The notes under the pieces were generated by a model. It was not told the DNA's origin. It saw nothing but the letters and a program-made list of their open reading frames with translations, and ran no database searches. Positions 50,145 to 62,840 of a stretch of 64,000 bases of DNA are shown piece after piece. The stretch is taken from NCBI GenBank assembly GCA_027704905.1, contig JANIIK010000784.1, positions 53,274-117,273 on the forward strand, in the 5' to 3' direction. Origin of the DNA: Muraenolepis orangiensis (lineage: Eukaryota > Chordata > Actinopteri > Gadiformes > Muraenolepididae). The translations under genes were made by a program, and so were the position numbers. Position 1 is the stretch's first letter. Every line of letters begins with the position of its first letter.

Positions 50145-52525
50145 TATCCGACATTGTGTGACTATTTTCGGATGGGAGATGGAGTGTGTGTGAGGGTCAG
50201 GACCAGTGCTTTTAGTCAAACATTCATCCAACATTGTGTGCCTATATTCGGATTGGAGATGGAGTTTGTGGGGGTCAGGACCAGTGTTTTTATTAAACAT
50301 TCATCCGACATTGTGTGCGTATATTCGGATTGGAGATGGAGTTTGTGTGGGGGTCAGGACCAGTGCTTTTAGTCAAACATTCATCCAACATTGAGTGCCT
50401 ATTTTCGGATTGGAGATGGAGTGTATTGGGGTCAGGACCAGTGCTCATAGTCATACACTTATCCGACATTGTATGCCTATATTCGGATAGGAGATGGAAT
50501 GTGTGTGGGGGTCAGGACCAGTGCTTTTAGTCAAACATTAATCCAAAAATGAGTGCCTATTTTCGGATTGGAGATAGAGTGTGTGTGGGGTCAGGACCAG
50601 TGCTCATAGTCATACACACATATGACATTGAGTGCCTATTTTCGGATTGGAGATGGAGTGTGTGGGGGTCAGGACCAGTGCTCATAGTCATACACTTATC
50701 CGACATTGTGAGCCTATTTTCGGTATGGAGATGTAGTGTGTGAGGGGGTCAGGACAAGTGCTTTTAGTCTTACACACATCCAACATTGAGTGCCTGTATT
50801 CGGATTGGAGATGGACTGTGTGGGGGTCAGGACCAGTGCTCATAGTCATACACTTATCCGACATTGTGTCGCCTATATTCGGGTTTGAGATGGAGTGTGT
50901 GTGGGGGTGAGGACCAGTGCTTTTAGTCAAACATTCATCCGACATTGTGTCCCTATATTTGGATTGGAGATGGAGTGTGTGTGGGGATGAGGACCAGTGC
51001 TTGTAGTCAAACATTCATCCGACATTGTGTGCCTATATTCGGATTGGAGATGGAGTGTGTGTGGGGTCAGGACCAGTGCTCGTAGTCAAACACTTATCCG
51101 ACATTGTGTGCCTATATTCAGATTGTAGATGGAGTGTGTTGGGGTCAGGTCCAGTGCTCATAGTCATACACTTATCCGACATTGAGTGCCTATTTTCGGA
51201 TGGGAGATGGAGTGTGTGTGGGGGTCAGGACCAGTGCTTTTAGTCAAACATTCATCCGACATTGTGTACCTATTTCGGATTGGAGATGGAGTTTGTGGGG
51301 GTCAGGACCAGTGTTTTAATCAAACATTCATCTGACATTGTGTGCCTATATTCGGATTGGAGATGGAGTGTGTGTGGGGGTCAGGACCAGTGCTTTTAGT
51401 AAAACATTCATCCAACATTGAGTGCCAATTTTCAGATTGGATATGGAGTGTGTTGGGGTCAGGACCAGTGCTCATAGTCATACACTTATCCGACATTGTG
51501 TGCCTAAATTTGGATTGGAGATGGAGTGTGTGTGGGGGTCAGGACCAGTGCTTTAAGTCAAACATTCATCCAACATTGAGTGCCTATTTTCAGATTGGAG
51601 ATAGAGTGTGTGTTGGGTCAGGACCAGTGCTCATAGTCATACACTTATCCGACAATGTGTGCCTGTACTCGGAATGGAGATGGAGTGTGTGCAAGGGTGA
51701 GGACCAGTGCTTTTAGTCATACAATCATCCGACATTGTGTGCCTGTATTAGGATTGGAGATGGAGTGTGTGTGGGGGTCAGTACCAGTGCTTTTAGTCAA
51801 ACACTCATCCGACAGTTTGTGCCCATATTCGGATTGGAGATGGAGTGTGTGTGGGGTCAGGACAAGTGCTCATAGTCATAAACTCATCCGACATTGAGTG
51901 CCTCTATTCGGATTGGAGATGGAGTGTGTGTGGGTCAGTACCAGTGCTTTTAGTCATACAATCATCCGACATTGTGTGCCTTAATTCGGATTGGAGATGG
52001 AGTGTGTGTGGGGGTCAGTACCAGTGCTTTTAGTCAAACAATCATCCGACATTGGTGCCATATTCGGATTGGAGATGGAGTGTGTGTGGGGGTGAGGACC
52101 AGTGCTTTTAATCATACAATCATCCGACATTGAGTGCATATATTCGGATTGGAGATGGAGTGTGCGTGGGGCAGGTCCAGTGCTCATAGTCATACACTCA
52201 TCCGACATTGAGTGCCTCTATTCGGATTGGAGATGGAGTGTGTGTGGGTCAGTACCAGTGCTCATAGTCATACACTCATCCGATATTGTGTGGCTATATT
52301 CGGATTGGAGATGGAGTGTACGTGGGGTCAGGTCCAGTGCTCATAGTCATACACTCATCCGACATTGAGTGCCTCTATTCGGATTGGAGATGGAGTGTGT
52401 GAGGGTCAGGACCAGTGCTTTTAGTCATACACTCATCCGACATTGTGTGGCTATATTCGGATTGGAGATGGAGTGTGTGTAGGGGTGAGGACCAGTGCTT
52501 GTAGTCAAACATTCATCCGACATTG
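50145..52525 (+). repeat. Long-distance copy of block A (30 units)
   Basis: The unit order from about 50145 to 52525 matches 5034-7414 with an almost constant offset of 45111 bp (50315 with 5204, 51655 with 6544, 51845 with 6734). It shares with 11280-12540 the three-T form ACCTATTTCGG at about 51267. Local differences include GTCGCCTATATTCGG at about 50868 and a damaged unit around 52050-52070 with CATTGGTGCCATATTCGG. Confidence 0.83.
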
Positions 52526-55500
52526 TGTGCCTATTTTCAGATTGGAGATGGAGTGTGTGTGGGGTCAGGACCAGTGCTTTTAGTCATACACATTCATCCG
52601 ACATTGTAGTGCCTATATTCGGATTGGAGATGGAGTGTGTGTGGGGGTCAGGACCAGTGCTCATAGTCATACATTCATCCAACATTGTGTGCCTATATTC
52701 GGATTGGAGATGGAGTGTGTGTGGGGGTCAGGACCAGTGCTTTTAGTCAAACATTCATCCGACATTGTGTGCCTATATTCGGATTGGAGATGGAGTGTGT
52801 GGGGGTCAGGACCAGTGCTCTTAGTCATACACTTATCCGACATTGTGTGCCTATTTTCGGATTGGAGATGGAGTGTGTGTGGGGGTCAGGACCAGTGCTT
52901 TTAGTCATACACACATCCGACATTGAGTGCCTATATTCGGATTGGAGATGGAGTGTGTGGGGGTCAGGACCAGTGCTCATAGTCATACACTTATCCGACA
53001 TTGTGTGCCTATATTCGGATTGGAGATGGAGTGTGTGTGGGGGTCAGGACCAGTGCTTTTAGTCAAACATTCATCCGACATTGTGTGCCTATATTCGGAT
53101 TGGAGATGGAGTGTGTGTGGGGTGAGGACCAGTGCTTGTAGTCAAACATTCATCCGACATTGTGTGCCTATATTCGGATTGGAGATGGAGTGTGTGTGGG
53201 GTCAGGACCAGTGCTTTTAGTCAAACATTCATCCGACATTGTGTGCCTATATTCGGATTGGAGATGGAGTGTGTGTGGGGTCAGGACCAGTGCTCATAGT
53301 CATACACTTATCCGACATTGTGTGCCTATATTCGGATTGGAGATGGAGTGTGTGTGGGGTCAGGACCAGTGCTTTTAGTCATACACTTATCCGACATTGT
53401 GTGCCTATATTCGGATGGAGATGGAGTGTGTGTGGGGGTCAGGACCAGTGCTTTTAGTCATACACACATCCAACATTGAGTGCCTATATTCGGATTGGAG
53501 ATGGAGTGTGTGTGGGGTCAGGACCAGTGCTCATAGTCATACACTTATCCGACATTGTGTGCCTATATTCGGATTGGAGATGGAGTGTGTGTGGGGGTCA
53601 GGACCAGTGCTTTTAGTCAAACATTCATCCGACATTGTGTGCCTATATTCGGATTGGAGATGGAGTGTGTGTGGGGTCAGGACCAGTGCTCATAGTCATA
53701 CACACATATGACATTGAGTGCCTATTTTCGGATTGGAGATGGAGTGTGTGGGGGTCAGGACCAGTGCTCATAGTCATACACTTATCCGACATTGTGAGCC
53801 TATTTTCGGTATGGAGATGGAGTGTGTGAGGGGGTCAGGACCAGTGCTTTTAGTCTACACACATCCAACATTGAGTGCCTGTATTCGGATTGGAGATGGA
53901 CTGTGTGGGGGTCAGGACCAGTGCTCATAGTCATACACTTATCCGACATTGTGTGCCTATATTCGGATTGGAGATGGAGTGTGTGTGGGGGTGAGGACCA
54001 GTGCTTTTAGTCAAACATTCATCCGACATTGTGTGCCTATATTCGGATTGGAGATGGAGTGTGTGTGGGGGTGAGGACCAGTGCTTTAGTCAACCATTCA
54101 TCCGACATTGTGTGCCTATTTTCAGATTGGAGATGGAGTGTGTGTGGTGGTCAGGACCAGTGCTTTTAGTCAAACATTCATCTGACATTGAGTGCCTATA
54201 TTCGGATTGGAGATGGAGTGTGTGTGGGGGTCAGGACCAGTGCTTATAGTCATACACTTCATCCTACATTGTGTGCCTATATTCGGATTGGAGATGGAGT
54301 GTGTGTGGGGGTCAGGACCAGTGCTTTTAGTCAAACATTCATCCGACATTGTGTGCCTATTTTCGGATTGGAGATGGAGTGTGTGTGGGTCAGGACCAGT
54401 GCTCATAGTCATACACTTATCTGACATTGTGTGCCTATATTCGGATTGGAGATGGAGTGTGTGTGGGGTCAGGACCAGTGCTTTTAGTCATACACTTATC
54501 CGACATTGTGAGCCTATTTTCGGTATGGAGATGGAGTGTGTTAGGGGGTCAGGACCAGTGCTTTTAGTCATACACACATCCAACATTGAGTGCCTGTATT
54601 CGGATTGGAGATGGAGTGTGTGAGGGTCAGGACCAGTGCTCATAGTCATACACTTTTCCGACATTGTGTGCCTATATTCGGATTGGAGATGGAGTGTGTG
54701 TGGGGGTCAGGACCAGTGCTTTTAGTCAAACATTCATCCGACATTGTGTGCCTATATTCGGATTGGAGATGGAGTGTGTGTGGGGTCAGGACCAGTGCTC
54801 ATAGTCATACACACATCGACATTGAGTGCCTATTTTCGGATTGGAGATGGAGTGTGTGGGGGTCAGGACCAGTGCTCATAGTCATACACTTATCCGACAT
54901 TGTGAGCCTATTTTCGGTATGGAGATGTAGTGTGTGAGGGGGTCAGGACCAGTGCTTTTAGTCTTACACACATCCAACATTGAGTGCCTGTATTCGGATT
55001 GGAGATGGACTGTGTGGGGGTCAGGACCAGTGCTCATAGTCATACACTTATCCGACATTGTGTGCCTATATTCGGATTGGAGATGGAGTGTGTGTGGGGG
55101 TGAGGACCAGTGCTTTTAGTCAAACATTCATCCGACATTGTGTGCCTATATTCGGATTGGAGATGGAGTGTGTGTGGGGTGTGGACCAGTGCTTTATTCA
55201 ACCATTCATCCGACATTGTGTGCCTATTTTCGGATTGGAGATGGAGTGTGTGTGGGGTCAGGACCAGTGTATTTAGTCAAACATTCATCTGACATTGTAG
55301 TGCCTATATTCGGATTGGAGATGGAGTGTGTGTGGGGTCAGGACCAGTGCTTTTAGTCAAACATTCATCCTACATTGTGTGCCTATATTCGGATTGGAGA
55401 TGGAGTGTGTGTGGGGGTCAGGACCAGTGCTTTTAGTCAAACATTCATCCGACATTGTGTGCCTATTTTCGGATTGGAGATGGAGTGTGTGGGGGTCAGG

Positions 55501-58100
55501 ACCAGTGCTCATAGTCATACACTTATCCGACATTGTGAGCCTATTTTCGGTATGGAGATGGAGTGTGTGAGGGGGTCAGGACCAGTGCTTTTAGTCATAC
55601 ACACATCCAACATTGAGTGCCTGTATTCGGATTGGAGATGGAGTGTGTGGGGGTCAGGACCAGTGCTTTTAGTCAAACACTCATCCGACAGTTGTGTGCC
55701 ATATTCGGATTGGAGATGGAGTGTGTGTGGGGTCAGGACAAGTGCTCATAGTCATAAACTCATCCGACACTGAGTGCCTCTATTCGGATTGGAGATGGAG
55801 TGTGTGTGGGTCAGTACCAGTGCTTTTAGTCATACAATCATCCGACATTGTGTGCCTTAATTCGGATTGGAGATGGAGTGTGTGTGGGGGTCAGTACCAG
55901 TGCTTTTAGTCAAACACTCATCCGACAGTTGTGTGCCATATTCGGATTGGAGATGGAGTGTGTGTGGGGGTGAGGACCAGTGCTTTTAATCATACAATCA
56001 TCCGACATTGAGTGCATATATTCGGATTGGAGATGGAGTGTGCGTGGGGTCAGGTCCAGTGCTCATAGTCATACACTCATCCGACATTGAGTGCCTCTAT
56101 TCGGATTGGAGATGGAGTGTGTGTGGGTCAGTACCAGTGCTCATAGTCATACACTCATCCGATATTGTGTGGCTATATTCGGATTGGAGATGGAGTGTGT
56201 GTGGGGTGAGGACCAGTGCTTTTAGTCAAACATTCATCCAACATTGTGTGCCTATATTCGGATTGGAGATGGAGTGTGTGTGGGGGTCAGGACCAGTGCT
56301 TTTAGTCAAACATTCATCCGACATTGTGTGCCTATATTCGGATTGGAGATGGAGTGTGTGTGGGGGTGAGGACCAGTGCTTTAGTCAACATTCATCCGAC
56401 ATTGTGTGCCTATTTTCAGATTGGAGATGGAGTGTGTGTGGGGTCAGGACCAGTGCTTTTAGTCAAACATTCATCCGACATTGTAGTGCCTATATTCGGA
56501 TTGGAGATGGAGTGTGTGTGGGGGTCAGGACCAGTGCTTTTAGTCAAACATTCATCCACATTGTGTGCCTATATTCGGATTGGAGATGGAGTGTGTGTGG
56601 GGGTCAGGACCAGTGCTTTTAGTCAAACATTCATCCGACATTGTGTGCCTATATTCGGATTGGAGATGGAGTGTGTGTGGGGTCAGGACCAGTGCTCATA
56701 GTCATACACTTATCCGACATTGTGAGCCTATTTTCGGTATGGAGATGTAGTGTGTGAGGGGGTCAGGACCAGTGCTTTTAGTCTTACACACATCCAACAT
56801 TGAGTGCCTGTATTCGGATTGGAGATGGACTGTGTGGGGGTCAGGACCAGTGCTCATAGTCATACACTTATCCGACATTGTGTGCCTATATTCGGATTGG
56901 AGATGGAGTGTGTGTGGGGGTGAGGACCAGTGCTTTTAGTCAAACATTCATCCGACATTGTGTGCCTATATTTGGATTGGAGATGGAGTGTGTGTGGGGA
57001 TGAGGACCAGTGCTTGTAGTCAAACATTCATCCGACATTGTGTGCCTATATTCGGATTGGAGATGGAGTGTGTGTGGAGGTCAGGACCAGTGCTTTTAGT
57101 CAAACATTCATCCGACATTGTGTGCCTATATTCGGATTGGAGATGGAGTGTGTTGGGATCAGGACCAGTGCTCATAGTCATACACTTATCCGACATTGTG
57201 TGCCTATATTCGGATTGGAGATGGAGTGTGTGTGGGGGTCAGGACCAGTGCTTTTAGTCAAACATTCATCCGACATTGTGTGCCTATATTCGGATTGGAG
57301 ATGGAGTGTGTGTGGGGTCAGGACCAGTGCTCATAGTCATACACACATATGACATTGAGTGCCTATTTTCGGATTGGAGATGGAGTGTGTGGGGGTCAGG
57401 ACCAGTGCTCATAGTCATACACTTATCCGACATTGTGAGCCTATTTTCGGTATGGAGATGTAGTGTGTGAGGGGGTCAGGAACAGTGCTTTTAGTCTTAC
57501 ACACATCCAACATTGAGTGCCTGTATTCGGATTGGAGATGGACTGTGTGGGGGTCAGGACCAGTGCTCATAGTCATACACTTTTCCGACATTGTGTGCCT
57601 ATATTCGGATTGGAGATGGAGTGTGTGTGGGGGTGAGGACCAGTGCTTTTAGTCAAACATTCATCCGACATTGTGTGCCTATATTCGGATTGGAGATGGA
57701 GTGTGTGTGGGGTGTGGACCAGTGCTTTATTCAACCATTCATCCGACATTGTGTGCCTATTTTCAGATTGGAGATGGAGTGTGTGTGGTGGTCAGGACCA
57801 GTGTATTTAGTCAAACATTCATCCGACATTGTAGTGCCTATATTCGGATTGGAGATGGAGTGTGTGTGGGGGTCAGGACCAGTGCTTTTAGTCAAACATT
57901 CATCCTACATTGTGTGCCTATATTCGGATTGGAGATGGAGTGTGTGTGGGGGTCAGGACCAGTGCTTTAGTCAAACATTCATCCGACATTGTGTGCCTAT
58001 TTTCGGATTGGAGATGGAGTGTGTGGGGGTCAGGACCAGTGCTCATAGTCATACACTTATCCGACATTGTGAGCCTATTTTCGGTATGGAGATGTAGTGT
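52525..58100 (+). repeat. Mixed satellite segment, units close to consensus
   Basis: Units here alternate between the CATAGTCATACAC and TTTAGTCAAACATTC forms and are often close to the common sequence, but single-base indels are frequent, for example ATTGTAGTGCC at about 52607, 55297, 56483 and 57832, AGTCTACACAC at about 53854, GTGTGGACCAGTGCTTTATTC at about 55180 and 57713 (20 bases or fewer shared per motif), and CATCCACATTG at about 56553. No clear kilobase-scale tandem period was recognised inside it by eye. No gene is supported. Confidence 0.8.
53252..53330 (+). repeat. Representative 79-bp satellite monomer
   Basis: This unit runs from one TTCGG anchor to the base before the next and is exactly 79 bp. 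It is close to what I judge the commonest form: TTCGGATTGGAGATGGAG at unit positions 1-18, the TG/G tract at about 19-29, CAGGACCAGTGCT at 31-43 and ATCCGACATTGTGTGCC near the end. A hand count on this consensus gives 24 G and 14 C, so GC is about 48% with a clear excess of G on the plus strand. Length classes of 78 and 80 bp arise mainly from one more or one fewer TG step or G in the tract. The choice of this unit as reference is arbitrary. Confidence 0.85.
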
Positions 58101-59670
58101 GTGAGGGGGTCAGGACAGTGCTTTTAGTCTTACACACATCCAACATTGAGTGCCTGTATTCGGATTGGAGATGGACTGTGTGGGGGTCAGGACCAGTGCT
58201 CATAGTCATACACTTATCCGACATTGTGTGCCTATATTCGGATTTGAGATGGAGTGTGTGTGGGGGTGAGGACCAGTGCTTTTAGTCAAACATTCATCCG
58301 ACATTGTGTGCCTATATTTGGATTGGAGATGGAGTGTGTGTGGGGATGAGGACCAGTGCTTGTAGTCAAACATTCATCCGACATTGTGTGCCTATATTCG
58401 GATTGGAGATGGAGTGTGTGTGGGGTCAGGACCAGTGCTTTTAGTCAAACATTCATCCGACATTGTGAGCCTATATTCGGATTGGAGATGGAGTGTGTTG
58501 GGGTCAGGACCAGTGCTCATAGTCATACACTTATCCGACATTGTGTGCCTATATTTCGGATTGGAGATGGAGTGTGTGTGGGGGTCAGGACCAGTGCTTT
58601 TAGTCAAACATTCATCCGACATTGTGTACCTATATTCGGATTGGAGATGGAGTTTTGTGGGGGTCAGGACCAGTGTTTTAATCAAACATTCATCTGACAT
58701 TGTGTGCCTATATTCGGATTGGAGATGGAGTGTGTGTGGGGGTCAGGACCAGTGCTTTTAGTAAAACATTCATCCAACATTGAGTGCCAATTTTCGGATT
58801 GGAGATGGAGTGTGTTGGGGTCAGGACCAGTGCTCATAGTCATACACTTATCCGACATTGTGTGCCTATATTTGGATTGGAGATGGAGTGTGTGTGGGGG
58901 TCAGGACCAGTGCTTTAAGTCAAACATTCATCCAACATTGAGTGCCTATTTTCAGATTGGAGATAGAGTGTGTGTTGGGTCAGGACCAGTGCTCATAGTC
59001 ATACACTTATCCGACAATGTGTGCCTGTACTCGGAATGGAGATGGAGTGTGTGCTAGGGTGAGGACCAGTGCTTTTAGTCATACAATCATCCGACATTGT
59101 GTGCCTGTATTAGGATTGGAGATGGAGTGTGTGTGGGGGTGTGGACCAGTGCTTTATTCAACCATTCATCCGACATTGTGTGCCTATTTTCAGATTGGAG
59201 ATGGAGTGTGTGTGGGGGTCAGTACCAGTGCTTTTAGTCAAACACTCATCCGACAGTTTGTGCCCATATTCGGATTGGAGATGGAGTGTGTGTGGGGTCA
59301 GGACAAGTGCTCATAGTCATAAACTCATCCGACATTGAGTGCCTCTATTCGGATTGGAGATGGAGTGTGTGTGGGTCAGTACCAGTGCTTTTAGTCATAC
59401 AATCATCCGACATTGTGTGCCTTAATTCGGATTGGAGATGGAGTGTGTGTGGGGGTCAGTACCAGTGCTTTTAGTCAAACACTCATCCGACAGTTTGTGC
59501 CCATATTCGGATTGGAGATGGAGTGTGTGTGGGGGTGAGGACCAGTGCTTTTAATCATACAATCATCCGACATTGAGTGCATATATTCGGATTGGAGATG
59601 GAGTGTGCGTGGGGTCAGGTCCAGTGCTCATAGTCATACACTCATCCGACATTGAGTGCCTCTATTCGGA
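58100..59670 (+). repeat. Higher-order block C, copy 1
   Basis: The unit series recurs at about 61270-62840 with an offset of about 3168-3173 bp (40 units): 58704 with 61872, 59017 with 62185, 59286 with 62454. Shared features are the GTGCTAGGGTGAGG unit, the GGTGTGGACCAGTGC unit and the GACAGTTTGTGCC units. After about 59670 this copy continues with the GATATTGTGTGGC unit, while the other switches to a TGTAGTGTGTGAGGGGG series. Confidence 0.8.
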
Positions 59671-61269
59671 TTGGAGATGGAGTGTGTGTGGGTCAGTACC
59701 AGTGCTCATAGTCATACACTCATCCGATATTGTGTGGCTATATTCGGATTGGAGATGGAGTGTGTGTGGGGTCAGGACCAGTGCTCATAGTCATACACTC
59801 ATCCGACATTGTGTGCCTATATTCGGATTGGAGATGGAGTGTGTGTGGGGTCAGGACCAGTGCTTTTAGTCATACATTCATCCGACATTGTGTGCCTATA
59901 TTCGGATTGGAGATGGAGTGTGTGTGGGGGTGAGGACCAGTGCTTTATTCAACCATTCATCCGACATTGTGTGCCTATTTTCAGATTGGAGATGGAGTGT
60001 GTGTGGTGGTCAGGACCAGTTATTTTAGTCAAACATTCATCTGACATTTAGTGCCTATATTCGGATTGGAGATGGAGTGTGTGTGGGGTAAGGACCGGTG
60101 CTTTTAGTCAAACATTCATCCTACATTGTGTGCCTATATTCGGATTGGAGATGGAGTGTGTGTGGGGGTCAGGACCAGTGCTTTTAGTCAAACATTCATC
60201 CGACATTGTGTGCCTATATTCGGATTGGAGATGGAGTGTGTGTGGGGTCAGGACCAGTGCTCATAGTCATACACTTATCCGACATTGTGAGCCTATTTTC
60301 GGTATGGAGATGTAGTGTGTGAGGGGGTCAGGAACAGTGCTTTTAGTCTTACACACATCCAACATTGAGTGCCTGTATTCGGATTGGAGATGGACTGTGT
60401 GGGGGTCAGGACCAGTGCTCATAGTCATACACTTTTCCGACATTGTGTGCCTATATTCGGATTGGAGATGGAGTGTGTGTGGGGGTGAGGACCAGTGCTT
60501 TTAGTCAAACATTCATCCGACATTGTGTGCCTATATTTGGATTGGAGATGGAGTGTGTGTGGGGATGAGGACCAGTGCTTGTAGTCAAACATTCATCCGA
60601 CATTGTGTGCCTATATTCGGATTGGAGATGGAGTGTGTGTGGAGGTCAGGACCAGTGCTTTTAGTCAAACATTCATCCGACATTGTGTGCCTATATTCGG
60701 ATTGGAGATGGAGTGTGTTGGGATCAGGACCAGTGCTCATAGTCATACACTTATCTGACATTGTGTGCCTGTATTAGGATTGGAGATGGAGTGTGTGTGG
60801 GGGTCAGTACCAGTGCTTTTAGTCATACACTTATCCGACATTGTGAGCCTATTTTCGGTATGGAGATGTAGTGTGTTAGGGGGTCAGGACCAGTGCTTTT
60901 AGTCTTACACACATCCAACATTGAGTGCCTGTATTCGGATTGGAGATGGACTGTGTGAGGGTCAGGACCAGTGCTCATAGTCATACACTTTTCCGACATT
61001 GTGTGCCTATATTCGGATTGGAGATGGAGTGTGTGTGGGGGTCAGGACCAGTGCTTTTAGTCAAACATTCATCCGACATTGTGTGCCTATATTCGGATTG
61101 GAGATGGAGTGTGTGTGGGGTCAGGACCAGTGCTCATAGTCATACACACATATGACATTGAGTGCCTATTTTCAGATTGGAGATGGAGTGTGTGGGGGTC
61201 AGGACCAGTGCTCATAGTCATACACTTATCCAACATTGTGAGCCTATTTTCGGTATGGAGATGTAGTGT

Positions 61270-62840
61270 GTGAGGGGGTCAGGACCAGTGCTTTTAGTCT
61301 TACACACATCCAACATTGAGTGCCTGTATTCGGATTGGAGATGGACTGTGTGGGGGTCAGGACCAGTGCTCATAGTCATACACTTATCCGACATTGTGTG
61401 CCTATATTCGGATTTGAGATGGAGTGTGTGTGGGGGTGAGGACCAGTGCTTTTAGTCAAACATTCATCCGACATTGTGTGCCTATATTTGGATTGGAGAT
61501 GGAGTGTGTGTGGGGATGAGGACCAGTGCTTGTAGTCAAACATTCATCCGACATTGTGTGCCTATATTCGGATTGGAGATGGAGTGTGTGTGGGGTCAGG
61601 ACCAGTGCTTTAGTCAAACATTCATCCGACATTGTGAGCCTATATTCGGATTGGAGATGGAGTGTGTTGGGGTCAGGACCAGTGCTCATAGTCATACACT
61701 TATCCGACATTGTGTGCCTATATTTGGATTGGAGATGGAGTGTGTGTGGGGGTGAGGACCAGTGCTTTTAGTCAAACATTCATCCGACATTGTGTACCTA
61801 TATTCGGATTGGAGATGGAGTTTGTTGGGGGTCAGGACCAGTGTTTTAATCAAACATTCATCTGACATTGTGTGCCTATATTCGGATTGGAGATGGAGTG
61901 TGTGTGGGGGTCAGGACCAGTGCTTTTAGTAAAACATTCATCCAACATTGAGTGCCAATTTTCGGATTGGAGATGGAGTGTGTTGGGATCAGGACCAGTG
62001 CTCATAGTCATACACTTATCCGACATTGTGTGCCTATATTTGGATTGGAGATGGAGTGTGTGTGGGGGTCAGGACCAGTGCTTTAAGTCAAACATTCATC
62101 CAACATTGAGTGCCTATTTTCAGATTGGAGATAGAGTGTGTGTTGGGGCAGGACCAGTGCTCATAGTCATACACTTATCCGACAATGTGTGGCTGTACTC
62201 GGAATGGAGATGGAGTGTGTGCTAGGGTGAGGACCAGTGCTTTTAGTCATACAATCATCCGACATTGTGTGCCTGTATTAGGATTGGAGATGGAGTGTGT
62301 GTGGGGGTGTGGACCAGTGCTTTATTCAACCATTCATCCGACATTGTGTGCCTATTTTCAGATTGGAGATGGAGTGTGTGTGGGGGTCAGTACCAGTGCT
62401 TTTAGTCAAACACTCATCCGACAGTTTGTGCCCATATTCGGATTGGAGATGGAGTGTGTGTGGGGTCAGGACAAGTGCTCATAGTCATAAACTCATCCGA
62501 CATTGAGTGCCTCTATTCGGATTGGAGATGGAGTGTGTGTGGGTCAGTACCAGTGCTTTTAGTCATACAATCATCCGACATTGTGTGCCTTAATTCGGAT
62601 TGGAGATGGAGTGTGTGTGGGGGTCAGTACCAGTGCTTTTAGTCAAACACTCATCCGACAGTTTGTGCCATATTCGGATTGGAGATGGAGTGTGTGTGGG
62701 GGTGAGGACCAGTGCTTTTAATCATACAATCATCCGACATTGAGTGCATATATTCGGATTGGAGATGGAGTGTGCGTGGGGTCAGGTCCAGTGCTCATAG
62801 TCATACACTCATCCGACATTGAGTGCCTCTATTCGGATTG
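61270..62840 (+). repeat. Higher-order block C, copy 2
   Basis: This copy of 58100-59670 differs by small changes such as TTGGGGCAGG for TTGGGTCAGG at about 62142, GTGGCTGTACTCGG for GTGCCTGTACTCGG at about 62189 and TGTGCCATATTCGG for TGTGCCCATATTCGG at about 62664. The remaining array to 64000 repeats the same unit variants and leaves the window mid-unit. Confidence 0.8.

Noticed and set aside
53252..53330. CENP-B-box-like match in the unit (TTCGGATTGGAGATGG)
   Set aside because: The essential positions TTCG....A..CGGG are not met: the base at the required A is G and there is no CGGG. A centromeric role cannot be argued from this.
56008..56622. Long forward open frame (204 codons) and others of 124-177 codons in the satellite
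   Set aside because: They consist only of translated satellite units, occur in several overlapping frames, often lack an ATG at the start, and their length follows from whether units are 78 or 79-80 bp. No codon bias, signal peptide or domain is seen.
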